A DNA stretch of 64,000 nt. Origin: Symsagittifera roscoffensis. Taxonomy: Eukaryota; Xenacoelomorpha; Acoela; Convolutidae. The DNA is taken from contig NC_087062.1 of the NCBI RefSeq assembly GCF_963678635.1, positions 26,007,419 through 26,071,418 of the forward strand, read 5' to 3'. Made by a program: the position numbers and the translations under genes. The notes under the pieces are model-generated. The model did not search any database. It was given only the letters and a program-made list of their open reading frames with translations, and was not told the origin of the DNA. Each line of letters opens with the position of its first letter. The stretch's first letter is position 1. Shown in pieces: positions 11,309 to 22,019 of the stretch.

Positions 11309-12500
11309 TTATAGGTTGTAACTCACTCGGAGAGTTTTTTTTAATCGCGACTCAGATTTTTTTCTATCAGGATCTCTGCTTATCTTGGAATTTTTCGATG
11401 ATCTTTGAAACGATATGTGTTTTGCTTTGAAAAATTTGACGAGGTTGTTATTCCAATCCTCATTAGCATTGATGGTCCTCGAACGCCCCGTTGTGACACG
11501 TGTATGGGCAAATCCAAATGTCAACTCCAAATTTGGGTTTTTGTCGATCTCCATTTGCCGCAGAGAGCTGACCAATGTAACTATCTTCAAAATAGTTGAG
11601 GATCGGCTGAGCTGTTACGGGGCATGTCTTCTGGGGTGTATCGAATGCAGAGGGAACGGCACTCACTGGCATGAAAGCGGTACTCAGTCGCATTCGGACA
11701 TGCTCACGAAAATCTAGATGAAGCCTGTTGTTTGTATTTTCAGTAGATTGAGCATGACGCCAGTCGCTTTGGCACAAAAGGAAGTAGCAATAGTTGATTT
11801 TTATGATTTCGGATTGGGAAATAATAGCCTTTTTGACCCCTATTTCAAATTCAATTGTTGCTCATTTGGGAAACTCTATTTCGTAACAGTTAAAAGTCAA
11901 ATTTAGTCTCTTTCTTGTCTTGAAGCAATGCATACACAATAGGGACCAAAATTCCTTCCTTTGATGCGTGTTATACGTATATCTTGAGGAAAACGTTAGG
12001 GCCATTGATAAAGTGCCATTGCAAAACCAATGATCAGCGCCACTAAGAAAATCCAGTCGTCGAAGAGTAGTGAAAACCATAACTTGTTAAGTATCATATA
12101 GAAGAGAGTCGAAAAGAAGGAAACGTTTGCCCCGGTGAGTTTTCTTTAGCAATTCTGCTAGTTTAAAATCATTTAAAGTTTTCAGTTCCAGCATTTTCGG
12201 CCTCTTTCCCTTCTTGACTCTGTTGAAAGTTCTCTGATTATATCTCTTTGAACAGAAACAATTGTTTGTCGAGTTGGCTCATCTGTTAAAGTTTCTCTAG
12301 TTTAAGAAGCTGTTCTGAATTTCCAACGTCGGCAAAGAAAAGTTGAAAATGTTGTGTTCGATCTGTTTGCCCCTTTTTGTCATTTTCTACCAATTAATCA
12401 ACCAAATTCAGTAAAATTTTAGCAAAGAAACTCCTCGTCATCATGTGCTTGTACATGTATAATTTCGAGGTCGCACGAGCATTTACTCAGAAGTTTGGTA
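11309..12500 (-). pseudogene. MULE transposase / FLYWCH-type element relic
   Basis: Across several minus-strand frames the sequence follows a Mutator-like (MULE) transposase of the FLYWCH-domain type common in invertebrates. From right to left: a possible FLYWCH tail near 12430-12500 (LEIIHVQAHDD); an IVSVQRDI segment near 12250; a GKRFLLFDS segment near 12110; ADHWFCNGTLS near 12030, matching the family's 'W..DGTF' with the first catalytic Asp changed to Asn; and SLLCMHCFKTRKR near 11930 for 'P..YaLl..K'. Then 11463-11777 gives VPSAFDTP, LNYFEDSYIG and, after a frameshift near 11510, SRTINANEDWNN for the family's 'RTNN..EGWH'. At least three frameshifts and stops. Inactive, lying in the VGLUT intron in the same orientation as the gene. 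Confidence 0.72.
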
Positions 12501-12517
12501 ACAGTCAGACCAACGTA

Positions 12518-13241
12518 CAGTGCTGATTTAAATTAACCGGACAAAACGCGTTAAACTTGAAATTTAAAACCCGTTTTTCTCAAATTGGGTTGAGTTTAGG
12601 TGAAAACTTACGAAGACAAAACTTGTTTAAAATTTTAACAGAATTAATATGGTGTAATTTGTTTTGCGAAATTCGGGCCCAAAATTTTACCCCAACAATG
12701 GGTCATTTTGGCTTTTCTTAGTTAATCAAAAATTACGCCGAAAATACCCAGTCAATCACAGACATAATTATTTTAAAGAGAGCCCCTTACGTAGCCCAAC
12801 AAACTTTAAGAAGGGCATAACCTCCAAAATATTGTATAACTTAATTTATTTTTGTGTGATAGACAAAAAAGGTAGTTTTTACTATATAAAATACCCACTT
12901 TTGATTTAAAAACAATTTTTGAACAATTTGCATTTTTTTTGGAGGTTATACCCTTCTTAAAGTTTGTTGGGCTACGTAAGGGGCTCACTTTAATATAATT
13001 ATGTCTGTGATTGACTGGGTATTTTCGGCGTAATTTTTGATTAACTAAAAAAAGCCAAAATGACCCATTGTTGGGGTAAAATTTTGGGCCCGAGTTTCGC
13101 AAAACAAATTACACCATATTAATTCTGCTAAAAATTTAAGCAAGTTTTGTCTTCATAAGTTTTCACCTAAACTCAACCCAATTGCGGGGTTTTAAATTTC
13201 AAGTTTAACGCGTTTTGTCCGGTTAATTTAAATCAGCACTG
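12518..13241. mobile_element. Tc1/mariner-like fold-back element
   Basis: A 724-bp near-palindrome. The left arm (12518 to about 12830) begins CAGTGCTGATTTAAATTAAC and the right arm (about 12932 to 13241) is its reverse complement, with a loop of about 100 bp. TA flanks each end (12516-12517, 13242-13243), the target-site duplication of Tc1/mariner. The terminal CAGTG and the internal CCGGACAAAACG resemble Tc1-type TIRs. Because the arms match, the same peptide-like frame (starting MRNSGPKFYPNN) appears on both strands at 12664 and 13102; it is a by-product of the palindrome. No transposase is encoded, so it is non-autonomous. A diverged relative lies at 57058-57788. Confidence 0.88.
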
Positions 13242-13375
13242 TACGCTAACACACTGACACACTCATACTCGCATATTAAGACATTTTTTTTGGAAAAATC
13301 AGCCCAACTATTGATGCCCTTAAGCACTGTCTGTGTTAGAGACAGGACTCCTGGGCTAAAAAAACGTTTAGTAAC

Positions 13376-13535
13376 CTCAAGTTTCCCAAATACTGTGTCT
13401 AGCACTGGCATCTGGAAGTTTTTTGGCAGTGAGCCTCCTCCTCCGAAGTTGTCGCCACTGTTATCACCCGGATTGATCTGCTCCCCATACTCTAGCTCGT
13501 CATTGTTTATCAGAGAGGCTTCATCTCCCTTCGGC
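13376..13535 (-). CDS. VGlut: Vesicular glutamate transporter, exon 2 (N-terminal tail)
   Basis: A 160-bp open exon with an acceptor TTTGTAG (AG at 13536-13537) and a weaker donor GAG|GTTACT. It encodes a 53-residue acidic, glycine-rich segment (includes INNDELEYGEQINPG, then GGGGSLPKNF and MPVLDTVFGKLE), compatible with the variable cytoplasmic N-terminus that precedes TM1 in VGLUTs. Phase agrees on both sides: the first base G completes the CA left by the exon at 38012 (giving Gln), and the end is phase 0 like the start of the exon at 8891. GC content and codon quality stand out from the flanks. The intron to exon 3 is about 4.5 kb and holds the MULE relic and a fold-back element. The N-terminal tail is not conserved enough to identify alone, so membership rests on phase, order and strand. 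Confidence 0.62.
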
Positions 13536-13639
13536 CTACAAACAAACAGTTCAAGGATAAATCATTTAATCACCCCTTTTAAAGGCGGAGCAAGGCCTTT
13601 AAGCCCTTTCACAGTCGCTCACCTGTGAGTTTAACATAC

Positions 13640-14252
13640 ATTCAATGGGCTGTGACATTCATTTTCGGCTGACATTATAAGTAAAACCGCCAAAACCCAT
13701 CCATGAAATTAAGGAAGTTTTTCTTAAAACACAAAACGTTCAGCTCTATAGAAATTTTTTGACTCAGTTTATTTAATTCTTGACTTTTGCTGAAAAATCA
13801 GCAAACAATTAACATTTTTTTCGTAAATGAAATTTAATCTGAAAATGTTTACGCCTCAAGCCTGATCTGCATGAAAGTTAGCGAAAATAGCAAACCTGAA
13901 CTTACAAATTTGTCAGTTTAATGTGCTTAACATCCTATTTCAACAGATAAACAACCATCCCTAACAAAATGCAGACGAGATTGGAATTTTAAATTAGAAA
14001 TTGACTTCCTATTTCCTTTGATGTCGTTGCTTTTTGCTCTTTTTGTGTATTGACAAGAAAAAGGTTTGTAAGTTCATATGTCAAAGGCAAAGAGTGTTTT
14101 GATTTTAGAAAGTTGCTTTCAAACATGTAGAAAAAATTGGGTAACTACAGCCCAAATTAAGCCCAATTAGCTCATCAGCTGATCCGAGGTATTTGTTTTT
14201 TTTTGTTGTTGCTTCCTGAACATTGTTTACCATAAAAAGTAATCTATTTTGA
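13640..14252. other. VGLUT intron, no other feature
   Basis: AT-rich presumed intron without recognisable repeats or coding frames. A CAG|GTGAGC donor-like site on the minus strand at about 13617-13624 has no usable open exon above it: the phase needed to join the exon at 13535 has a TAA a few codons upstream. Confidence 0.4.
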
Positions 14253-14885
14253 CAATAGGCTGAAAGGCACATAAAACTTCATTTTTCGTTTTTAGCTTCG
14301 CAAGCGAAAATTTTCAGCCGACAAATTTTTGACAAACTTGAAGCGTGGGATGCTGCTTTGATTGAAAATTTTTGTTGAATAGTGGAAAGAAGTAAAAATG
14401 AGAAAAAAAAACAAAAAACTGATTGAATTAACCAAAGGTTTATCATGCAAAGAGCCGAGATTTCAAATATTATTTTTTCCATTTTCAATTAATCGCTGTA
14501 GCCTTGTCTTTTTGAAGAAAAAAAAGTCAAAAACATTTTTTTTTGTTTTGTGAACTTTTTAGTGCAAAAACAATAGGCTTAAAGGTACATAAAACGTTAT
14601 TTTTTGTTTTTAGTTTCGCAAGCGAAAATTTTCAACCGACAAATTTTTGACAAACTTGAAGCGTGGGATGCTGCTTAGATTGAAAATTTTGTCGAATAGT
14701 GGAAAGAAGTAAAAATTAGAAAAAAAAAACAAAAAACTGATTGAATTAACCAAAAGTTTATCATGCAAAGAGCCGAGATTTCAAATAGTAATTTTTCCAT
14801 TTTCAATTAATCGCTTGTAGCCTTGTCTTTTTGAAAAAAAATCAAAAACATTTTTTTTGTTTTTTTGAACTTTTTAGAGCAAAAA
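14253..14885 (+). repeat. Tandem duplication, two 318-bp copies
   Basis: The block starting CAATAGGCTGAAAGGCACAT at 14253 recurs at 14571 (CAATAGGCTTAAAGGTACAT) and stays alignable to about 14885. Both copies share 'ttcgcaagcgaaaattttca', 'gaagcgtgggatgctgctt' and 'catgcaaagagccgagattt'. Differences are a few substitutions and homopolymer lengths. Non-coding. Confidence 0.88.
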
Positions 14886-15597
14886 CCATCCTTGTATAAC
14901 TCTTTAATTAGAAAAAATAAAACTTTCACGATAGAAAATTTTCAAAAACAAAATCCGTCAACTTGACAAACCCTGTTTCTAAATTATTTTATTATGAAAC
15001 TGGGAAAACTAAAAACAAATTTATTTTTAAAACAAAATATCTGAAAAAACGATAATTCCAATTTTGTTTCCAAAAATTTAGTTTAAGCGGCGCTTGAGTT
15101 TTATATTACCAACGAGTTTAGAAATACATTAAATAGGGTGAAAAAACTGCCTGAACACCCAAAGTGTACCTTACCTGTGTCTGTTCAATTTTACCCTCAC
15201 ATTTTTGGTCGGCCAGACATATTTTTTCTTGTGACGCCTTTGGGGTCAAAATTCAATAAATTGATAATAAGTTGACTTACATCCCGTTTTTGATATTAAT
15301 TTTCAAAATTCATTTTGAAATTTTTAATAAAAATTTGCTTGCGGTGCAGAAATTTTTGGCAAAATAGTGTCTACAAATTGGTTAAATAAATTGTTTGAAG
15401 GAATAAATGATGAACAGTTTTCTTGCGTGAACATTTTGCACTTACATTTTCAGAATCATGAATAACATCTTGAAATCTTGATGCAAAATTCAAAAAAAAA
15501 AATAGGAAAACCAATTGCCTGAGACTTTATTTTAAAATTCAGCTAACGGAATCGCTACCTTTAGAGGTGTAACAAAACTGCTTGTTTCGAACGCCCT
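14886..15597. other. VGLUT intron, no other feature
   Basis: AT-rich sequence with no recognisable element. Confidence 0.4.
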
Positions 15598-16112
15598 GAA
15601 AGTTCCGACTGCCTTTGGAAGGTCTATGGAGCTGATGGAAGGTCAATGGGGCTGTAATAACGTGAATCTATCAAACGCTGTAAAAAAATACTAACAAATT
15701 TTCGAGATTTGAGATAAATTTGCAAAAATCATCACTCCACCTGCCATATAAAAAACAAAGTGGTAGGTTTTGCCGGTACTAACGTATCAATTATGACAAA
15801 TAAGCTTCCTTCAACCAATTTGGAACGGTTTTTAAGACGGATTAAATCTCCGCTTACGCGTAAATAGCGCTAATTATATCGCACGTAAACTGTCCCAAAT
15901 GGGCCAAAATGGCGATCTTTAAATCACTAAAACTTTAGAAAAAAAATCACAGGTGAAGTATCTTTTTAATTTTAAGCTCCGGACAAAAATACCTTATAAA
16001 GGATATTAAAAAGTTTCCGTCAAAAATTCCGTCAAGCTAGTTAAAAAGTCCAAATATGTCCAAAGAAAAACAAACCACCGCGAGCACAAATATTCCGTTA
16101 GTTTTTTTACAC
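15598..16112 (-). repeat. Family A repeat, inverted copy
   Basis: Reverse-complement copy: starts with AAGTTCCGACTGCCTTTGGA and 'tctatgga', contains the mirrored 'gccatataaaa' and 'aaatctccgctta' blocks, and ends with 'gagcacaaatattccgtta' and GTCGGAACAAAA. About 515 bp. A family A hairpin remnant (CGTATCAGGGCAAAACC) follows separately at about 16190. Confidence 0.75.
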
Positions 16113-16857
16113 AAGTCGGAACAAAAAACTTTTCTTTGAGGATATGTTTGCAATCAATGAAAATGGTCTGAATGAAAAACATAACTACTCGTATCAGGGC
16201 AAAACCTTGGAAATATCAGCAGTGTTTTTTAAAGCAATTTGTCCATCAAGTTTTCATCTAAATAGCTGAAAATTTTCGGAACTTATCCGCTTTTCCTGTT
16301 CTATTTTCCCTCACACACGCAGTACGAAGTATCAAGTACAGCGTGATATATTTCATATCTAGTCACAAGATGTTTGGATGAAAAAGTTAGCCTCCATTAA
16401 ACGTAATCTCCGCACCGACTACGCTTTAGGAGAAAAATTTTCTGATAGCGCGCCCTAATTATCAAAAATTTTCAAATTTCATTAAAAAACAAGATCACAA
16501 GTTGAATAAGCGGGAGGTCAAGACATCAATATCTTTTTGCTTGTAAGAAATCGGTCAAATTTAGCTATTAAAAAGCTAATGGAATTTAATTTAGACTTAA
16601 AAGTATTGAAGCATAACACGCATTATTTATTCCAAACTTCAATTTTTAAACCTAAATAACTTTAAAAAAGAATAAGCTGAAGAAAAATTGTTTTGCTGGT
16701 AGCTCAGTACCTTTTTACATGCAATACGAAAATTTTGAAAACCAACCGAGCCCAAAGGTTCGAGCCCAAATATACCCTCATTATCTTCGAAAGTGGGAGC
16801 AAAAATCACTTGAAGCAAAAATATTTCGTTGTTCTCTTCGATATAAAGGAAAATGAT

Positions 16858-17395
16858 TGTTCCGACTTTCGCAATAAAAGTAACGGAATATTTGTGCTCG
16901 GGGTATTTTTTTATCTTCAGATAAATTTCGACTTTTTAACTAGCCATTTTTGACGGAACTCTTAAAATATAATTCAGTAATTATTGTTGTCTGAGCCTAA
17001 ATTTAAAAAGATATTTTACCTGTGATTTTTTTCGTAAAGTTATGAGGGTTTAAAGATTGCCATTTTGGTCATTTGGACCAATTTGGGACAATTAACGCGC
17101 GATATATAATTCACGCTATTAACGTGGCAGCGGAGATTTAATCTGTCTTAGAAATAGTCCTCAAATAGTTGAAGGAAGCTTACTTATTTGTCATAACTGA
17201 TTTGTTATTACGAGCGAAACCTATCACTTTGTACTTTATATGGCGTGGGAGGGTAATTCTCACAAAAAGCTTCAAATCTCATTTTTTTTCAGTTTAATCT
17301 ATTACATTTAATTTTTTCATGTTATTACTGCTCCATAGACATTAAAAGGCAGTCGGAACATTCAGGTTTTTGCCAGCATGCGAGCAGTCTTGTTA
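16858..17395 (+). repeat. Family A repeat, nearly full copy
   Basis: Begins TGTTCCGACTTTCGCAATAA and 'gtaacggaatatttgtgct', has 'attcacgctattaacg' and 'cggagatttaatc' in the middle and 'tatggcgtgggaggg' near 17240. It ends with 'ctccatagacattaaa', GGCAGTCGGAACATTC and GAGCAGTCTTGTT. It is in opposite orientation to the copy at 15598-16112, about 750 bp apart. Confidence 0.78.
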
Positions 17396-17487
17396 ATATT
17401 TCAAAAATTTAGTGAAGGAAAAAAGTTGAGACTTTTTTCTATTTATTGCATACACTCCATGAATCTTCAAAGAAGTAATGACGTATG

Positions 17488-17732
17488 CAGGTGCGGATTT
17501 AGGCATTCGTCACCCTCACCAGCCAAAAGTTTCGAACCCCACCTTTGATACTATTTTAAAATGTTAGGCCCTAAATCTCATATACAAATGTTGATGGGGA
17601 ACGCGCTAGGGTCTTTATGGTGTTCTGGGAGTGCTCGGAAAATCCATCTGGTCACCTAAAAAAAGGTCGCAAATTTTTTTGAATTTTTTTGAAAATAGGA
17701 CCCCCTTCAAGAAAATCCTTGATCCGCCCCTG
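17488..17732 (+). mobile_element. hAT-type MITE with target-site duplication
   Basis: Ends are CAGGTGCGGATTTAGG and ...TTGATCCGCCCCTG, an imperfect inverted repeat of the CAGGGGCGGAT type. Flanks GACGTATG (17480-17487) and GATGTATG (17733-17740) form an 8-bp duplication with one mismatch, the size made by hAT transposases. 245 bp, no coding frame. Confidence 0.82.
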
Positions 17733-17740
17733 GATGTATG

Positions 17741-19867
17741 CTTAATTGAAGTTCAACTACTCATTTTTCAAAATTGTTGAGCACTCAGAGAAAAATTTCT
17801 TGCATTTTTAAAGATCTTGCTCCAATTTGTCATGATGAAGAACTTTATATTAACTTAGATGAGTAAGAAGTACTTGTTTTTTTTCTGTAAAATTTTTGGT
17901 TCGTTGATCAATTGCTTGTTCAATGTTCAAGTATGAAAATCGAAGTCAAGTTGCCGCATTTTTCATTCATCGGGAATATATCGCCAACCCAAAAAAATGT
18001 ACTTTCTTTGGTTGGATCAGCTTTTTCGTAGTTCAACGGTGGTGTATTTTAGCACAGAGATTAGTTTTTAACTGGTAGTAAAAAGTGTGACGGGTAATAA
18101 AAAAGTTGTTTTGTGCAGCTTTCAACAGTAAATTAGAATGTTTAAGTAGCTTCTCGCTAAGAAGGCATTACAAAACAAGTCATAAACAGTTATGGTCTCT
18201 TAATCTCCAAGTTTAAAACAGGCCATATAAAAATATACAAGGAGAATAATAACAGGTAGAAAAACTTATAATTTTTTCATTTCTCATCTAACATAAATAC
18301 CAAGTTTATGGTGTAATTATTTGTCTTACAACGGGATAGAAGAAAATTACGTGTGCAATTTAGCTATGATGCTCAGCTTAATTACCCTTTGAAAAGTGAA
18401 CAAAAGTTTCACTACACTAAACCACTGTAATTGGGAGCACAATATGGGAGCAAGCAGAGCCAAACAGTGGTTCAAATGTCAATATACACTGTTTTTGGTG
18501 GTTTCTCGATGAAACAAGGGCAAGGGTTGAGGATTAGTTTTTCTGATTGCACCGGGACCAAATTTACTTTTTACCCCTAATCTAGCCCGCAAAGTAGAAT
18601 ATCCCAAATTAACTGCTGATTAGGTGGAAATTAAAAAATAGTCTCTTTTCATCAGTCGCCTTCAAAGCCCCCATCATCTTTGGAAATCATCTCAGCGGGA
18701 CCATGGCGAATAAGCAAATCATCCCTCTGTCCCTCCAAAAAATCTCCTTTCTGTTGTAGGAAAACCCATCGGGGTATTAAAACAAAGTGTGCATGTCTTT
18801 GTTACGATATATATCTATCATGATCAAAAATGACACAAATTTGCCATTTTCCAATTAAGCTGACATTTTCAGCGGTGCTTTTTTCATTGTCGTCGTTTAC
18901 TCATTCACAAATTGCAATGGTATTCTTTCAAATTACAGAGAAAAGCGGAAAGCTAATCAACAGATAAAATTTACAAAAAGCAACCAGAAAAGAACAGTTT
19001 CCTTTTCAACACATTGCTTTTTTCTTCCGCTTAAACATTCAATCTGTTTTTTTTAAAAAACGCGCTCTCATAGATATAGAATCCAACCAATTCTAAGTTT
19101 CACGTAAAGTTAATTGCACTTTTGTGAAAAAATTGCGAAATTTTCAGGTGACTCAGATGTTTTGCTGATTTTTATCAGTTCCCAAAAAAGTAACTGTGCT
19201 TCAATACATGATTCGACTTGAAAAATAACATGCAAGCAAGGTTTTAAGGAATAAAGACGAAAATTATCAAGAGTTAAATGAAAGTTGACAAAGCCATTAA
19301 AAAAATCCCAAGTCCTGACGAGCAATATCGACTGAAAATCAATTAGTGATACAGATTTACGTTTTATCTTTACCTCTTACCTCGCAGCAAATACATTAGC
19401 CAAAATACTCTTCGCTCGGTCACAATTTTCGTCAGTTTTCTGAAAAATGAGGAAAAAAGAAAAAAGAAAAATAGATAAGGAAGATTTGAAGACAAAGAAT
19501 GCAAACTCTTTCTGGTTGGATATGTCTTTATAGTCAAAAAGACCTGGGAGAGTAAAATTTGAAAGGAAGGGAGTTTTTATCAACCGAGTCGAAGATATCT
19601 TTTGGCTTCCAGCAATCCAAAGAAAACAGAAGTTAATCAAAAACAGACAATCAAGAAGCCTTTCTCGTTTGTAGACCTCTTAGTTATATTTATAGAGACT
19701 GAGTACAACTTACTGTATAAAATTATCAGTCGCGAGTTTTGAGTGAAAAGTTTTTGTAGCAAAATAGGATCTCTATTACTAAACAATAGGATCTCTATTA
19801 CTATTTATCCCTATGTTACCTTTAGTAAAAACTCAACGACCCATGATTAAGAAAAATAATTTAATGA
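17741..19867. other. VGLUT intron, no gene seen
   Basis: Mostly AT-rich. The stretch 18640-18790 is GC-richer (cccccatcatct, tcagcgggaccatggcg) and could be a conserved or regulatory segment, but no open exon with splice sites fits. Nothing else can be supported. Confidence 0.35.
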
Positions 19868-19875
19868 TTAAGCCA

Positions 19876-20152
19876 CCAGCTGATTTAGGGGGTGGGGGAT
19901 TGGACGCCCCCCCCCCTCAAGGATTTGTCCCCCTGCCGACCCAAAAGATCCCTCCTTTGTACTATTTTGAGTTATTCATTTTTGGCTGACTGACCCTAAG
20001 TGCCTAAAAACGCCTTTTTGGCCTTTTTTCAAAAATTCATCTGCGGCCCAGAGAAATTGGTCAAAATAGGGTCTTTATAGTAATTTGGTAGAGCTTTTTT
20101 TTGAAAATCCGTCCCCCCCCCCCCTCGAAAGAATCTTAGATCCGCCCCTGGG
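19876..20152 (+). mobile_element. hAT-type MITE with target-site duplication
   Basis: Left end CCAGCTGATTTAGGGG (worn), right end CTTAGATCCGCCCCTGGG. Flanks TTAAGCCA (19868-19875) and TTGAGCCA (20153-20160) are an 8-bp duplication with one mismatch. The interior shares 'tagggtctttatagt' and 'tactattttga' blocks with the copies at 17488 and 49480. Non-autonomous. Poly-C runs at 19907-19917 and 20112-20124. Confidence 0.78.
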
Positions 20153-20162
20153 TTGAGCCAAT

Positions 20163-20312
20163 GCGGATTTTGTACATTGTAACGAAGTTCTCAATTTTGC
20201 AATAAAGAAGGGGCTGCGCTGTTGGAAGCGGATCTTGTACCTTGTAAGCGGATCTTGTAACTTGTATCTTGTTGGAAGCGGATCCTGTACCTGGAAGCGG
20301 ATCTTGTACATT
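20163..20312 (+). repeat. Short tandem repeats, GGAAGCGGATCTTGTACCTT unit
   Basis: Five to six imperfect copies of a 20-25-bp unit containing GCGGATCTTGTACCTTG. It begins right after the hAT-type MITE and its duplication. The minus-strand frame through it reads repeated YKIRFQ/YKLQDP units and is not a gene. Confidence 0.8.
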
Positions 20313-20334
20313 TAGTGAAAATAAGGTTGAAAAG

Positions 20335-20585
20335 GGATATTTACCAAGATCGCGCGTTAATTGTCTCTAATTGGCCAAAATGGCAATCTTTGGACTCCCT
20401 TAACTTACAAAAAAGTATCACATGTTAAGAAACTTTTCAATAAAGACAACAATAATTTTTGAATTATTATTTTTTAAAAAAATCCGTCAAAAATGGCTTG
20501 TTAACAAGTCGAAACTTGTCTGAAGAAACAAAAACTACCCCGAGCACAAAAATTTCGTGATTTTTGTTACAAAAGTTGGAACAAA
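20335..20585 (-). repeat. Family A repeat, partial inverted copy
   Basis: Shares 'ccaagatcgcgcgttaattg', 'gccaaaatggcaatctttg', 'aaatggcttgttaacaagtc' and 'ccccgagcacaaaaatt' with the reverse complement of the copy at 16858, ending TTGGAACAAAA. The GGCAGTCGGAAC end is missing. Confidence 0.65.
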
Positions 20586-20809
20586 ATCACCGCTACTTTC
20601 ATTTCAAAAGTTGAACAAAAGAAACCAAGTTAAAAGATCCAGTCTCCAGATAGCATAACAAAACTTCACATTAAAGAAAGTAGATTGGCTTTTAAGCAGT
20701 TGAAAAACGGTGAATTTGATTGCTGTTTGACAACTTTCAAATTGTTCGTCAACAGAAACGAACTATGGTTAGACAGGCTGATACCTTTTCATAAATCCTC
20801 TACGTAATA

Positions 20810-21625
20810 ACTTACGCAAAAAAAACAAGGATAGCCGGTTACTGTGCAAGTAGCACAGAATGTTCCGTCCATAGTCTTTTAAAAACTACAAGATAAAGCT
20901 TTTTTCAAGTTAGTTTTTCTGCGTGGGGTGATAGAAAAGTCTGATGTAAGACATTCATAGTAATACAAGCAAAATAGACAAAAACATTTTCTTAGAAAGT
21001 TGACTAGAAAAACAAAAATATTTAAAAAATTCAAATAAAAAAAAATGTTTGCTCAAAATTATCCATTTTTTGAAGTTTATTGTTCCTAGAATGGAGCTAA
21101 TAAAACTCCAAAAAACTGTTCACTGGCTTAAATTAAGTTTTTAGGGCTTAAATTTATCCTAATTAAGCTGTTGTATGCCTGATCGCTCGTTTTGTCCGCT
21201 CGAAGTTAGACAAAAAATCAAAAAATTCTAACCGGTTTTTTCGAAACTAAAAAAAATTTAGAAAATTTCACGACCGGAAGGGCTTGAATATGATATATCA
21301 CTCAACGCAGTCCGATGATTATTTGAGGTACCTGATTTTGCCTGGAAAACAAAAAGAAAAAAAAACTAACATTACGAGGCCAAACTGTGCATTTTACGCA
21401 TTGTAAGCGAATTCCGCAACAAGGACGCTCCCTTTGTTCTTTTTAGTTCTTTACTTTCCTTTGATCGTTCCGAAAAATTTTTCACATGTTTAAAGACTTG
21501 TCTCTGGAATACAGGAGCATACAGACACAAAATTGGGCTCCTATCCAGTGCATAGTTTGGCCTCGTAATTAAAACACACCCAAATACACAATTCCTCCTC
21601 ATTTTCAATGATCGGAATAACAAAG
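20810..21625 (+). repeat. Dispersed repeat family B, longest copy
   Basis: Holds both parts of family B: 'ccggttactgtgcaag' and 'tctgcgtggggtgatag' (as at 9600-9720), and 'gatcgctcgttttgtccgctcg', 'ggtacctgattttgcctgg', 'aaaacacacccaaat' and 'tgatcgga' (as at 7400-7695). It is split by the 201-bp MITE at 21369-21569, so family B is older than that insertion. No coding frame. Confidence 0.65.
21369..21569. mobile_element. 201-bp MITE with 20-bp TIRs, TAA target site
   Basis: ATTACGAGGCCAAACTGTGC at the left is repeated in inverse at the right (GCATAGTTTGGCCTCGTAAT, one mismatch). The insertion interrupts family B: the uninterrupted copy reads 'aactaaaacacaccc', so TAA was duplicated at 21366-21368 and 21570-21572. 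A three-base TWA duplication suggests PIF/Harbinger; TA (Tc1/mariner) would also fit. A related right end lies at about 56560-56605 (tcgtccttgttgcg, then ttggcctcgtaat). Confidence 0.82.
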
Positions 21626-21639
21626 TGCAGGTGATGTCT

Positions 21640-22019
21640 AAGGGCAGAGTAAATCATTTTTTGCAATGACTTAAATAATAAAGTTATAACGCAAATTATA
21701 ATTCAACTCTAGAAATGTCACATGGTTGTTTTGACAAGATATCAAGTAAGCTTTAAGTTTGTACTACGTCGCTCCATTCGGAGTGAAAATACATCCATAA
21801 ATTAATAGTAAATACATTAGTAACGACAAGGTCTATTTAAGACTGTATTTGATCACTACAAATGTGAACAGTCGTCAGTACATAAAACTTAGACTTATAG
21901 ACTTAGCCGGTGTCCCCTCAAGGTCAACCGAGCTACTTGATGGCCTTCGAGGCCGAATCAATTAAAGCTGAGCTCATTCATTTGTAACTTAGATTATAAT
22001 ATAAGTATTATCATAGAGC
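21640..22019 (-). other. Possible gypsy LTR / 3' end, unproven
   Basis: This lies downstream of the antisense gypsy relic in the element's orientation. It includes a purine-rich CTTGAGGGGACACCGG on the minus... plus-strand complement near 21907-21930 that could be a polypurine tract. No matching second LTR was found upstream of 25.5 kb, so LTR identity is only a position-based guess. Confidence 0.25.

Noticed and set aside
12664-12909. 81-codon frame sharing its N-terminus with an opposite-strand frame at 12806-13102
   Set aside because: Both come from the palindromic arms of the fold-back element; there is no protein family and no codon bias.
13572-13640. Possible further VGLUT exon ending at a CAG|GTGAGC donor near 13617-13624
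   Set aside because: The phase required by the next exon (13535) meets a TAA three codons upstream. The exon at 38012 fits the phase with a good start codon.
16699-16768. tRNA or tRNA-derived SINE (TAGCTCAGT A-box-like and GGTTCGAGCCC B-box-like, 58 bp apart)
   Set aside because: The T-arm stem does not pair beyond two base pairs and no acceptor stem can be drawn. The A box lacks its GG end. It could be a very old SINE remnant but is not supportable.
20075-20311. Minus-strand 78-codon frame with repeated YKIRFQ units
   Set aside because: It runs through short tandem repeats next to a MITE and is not a gene.
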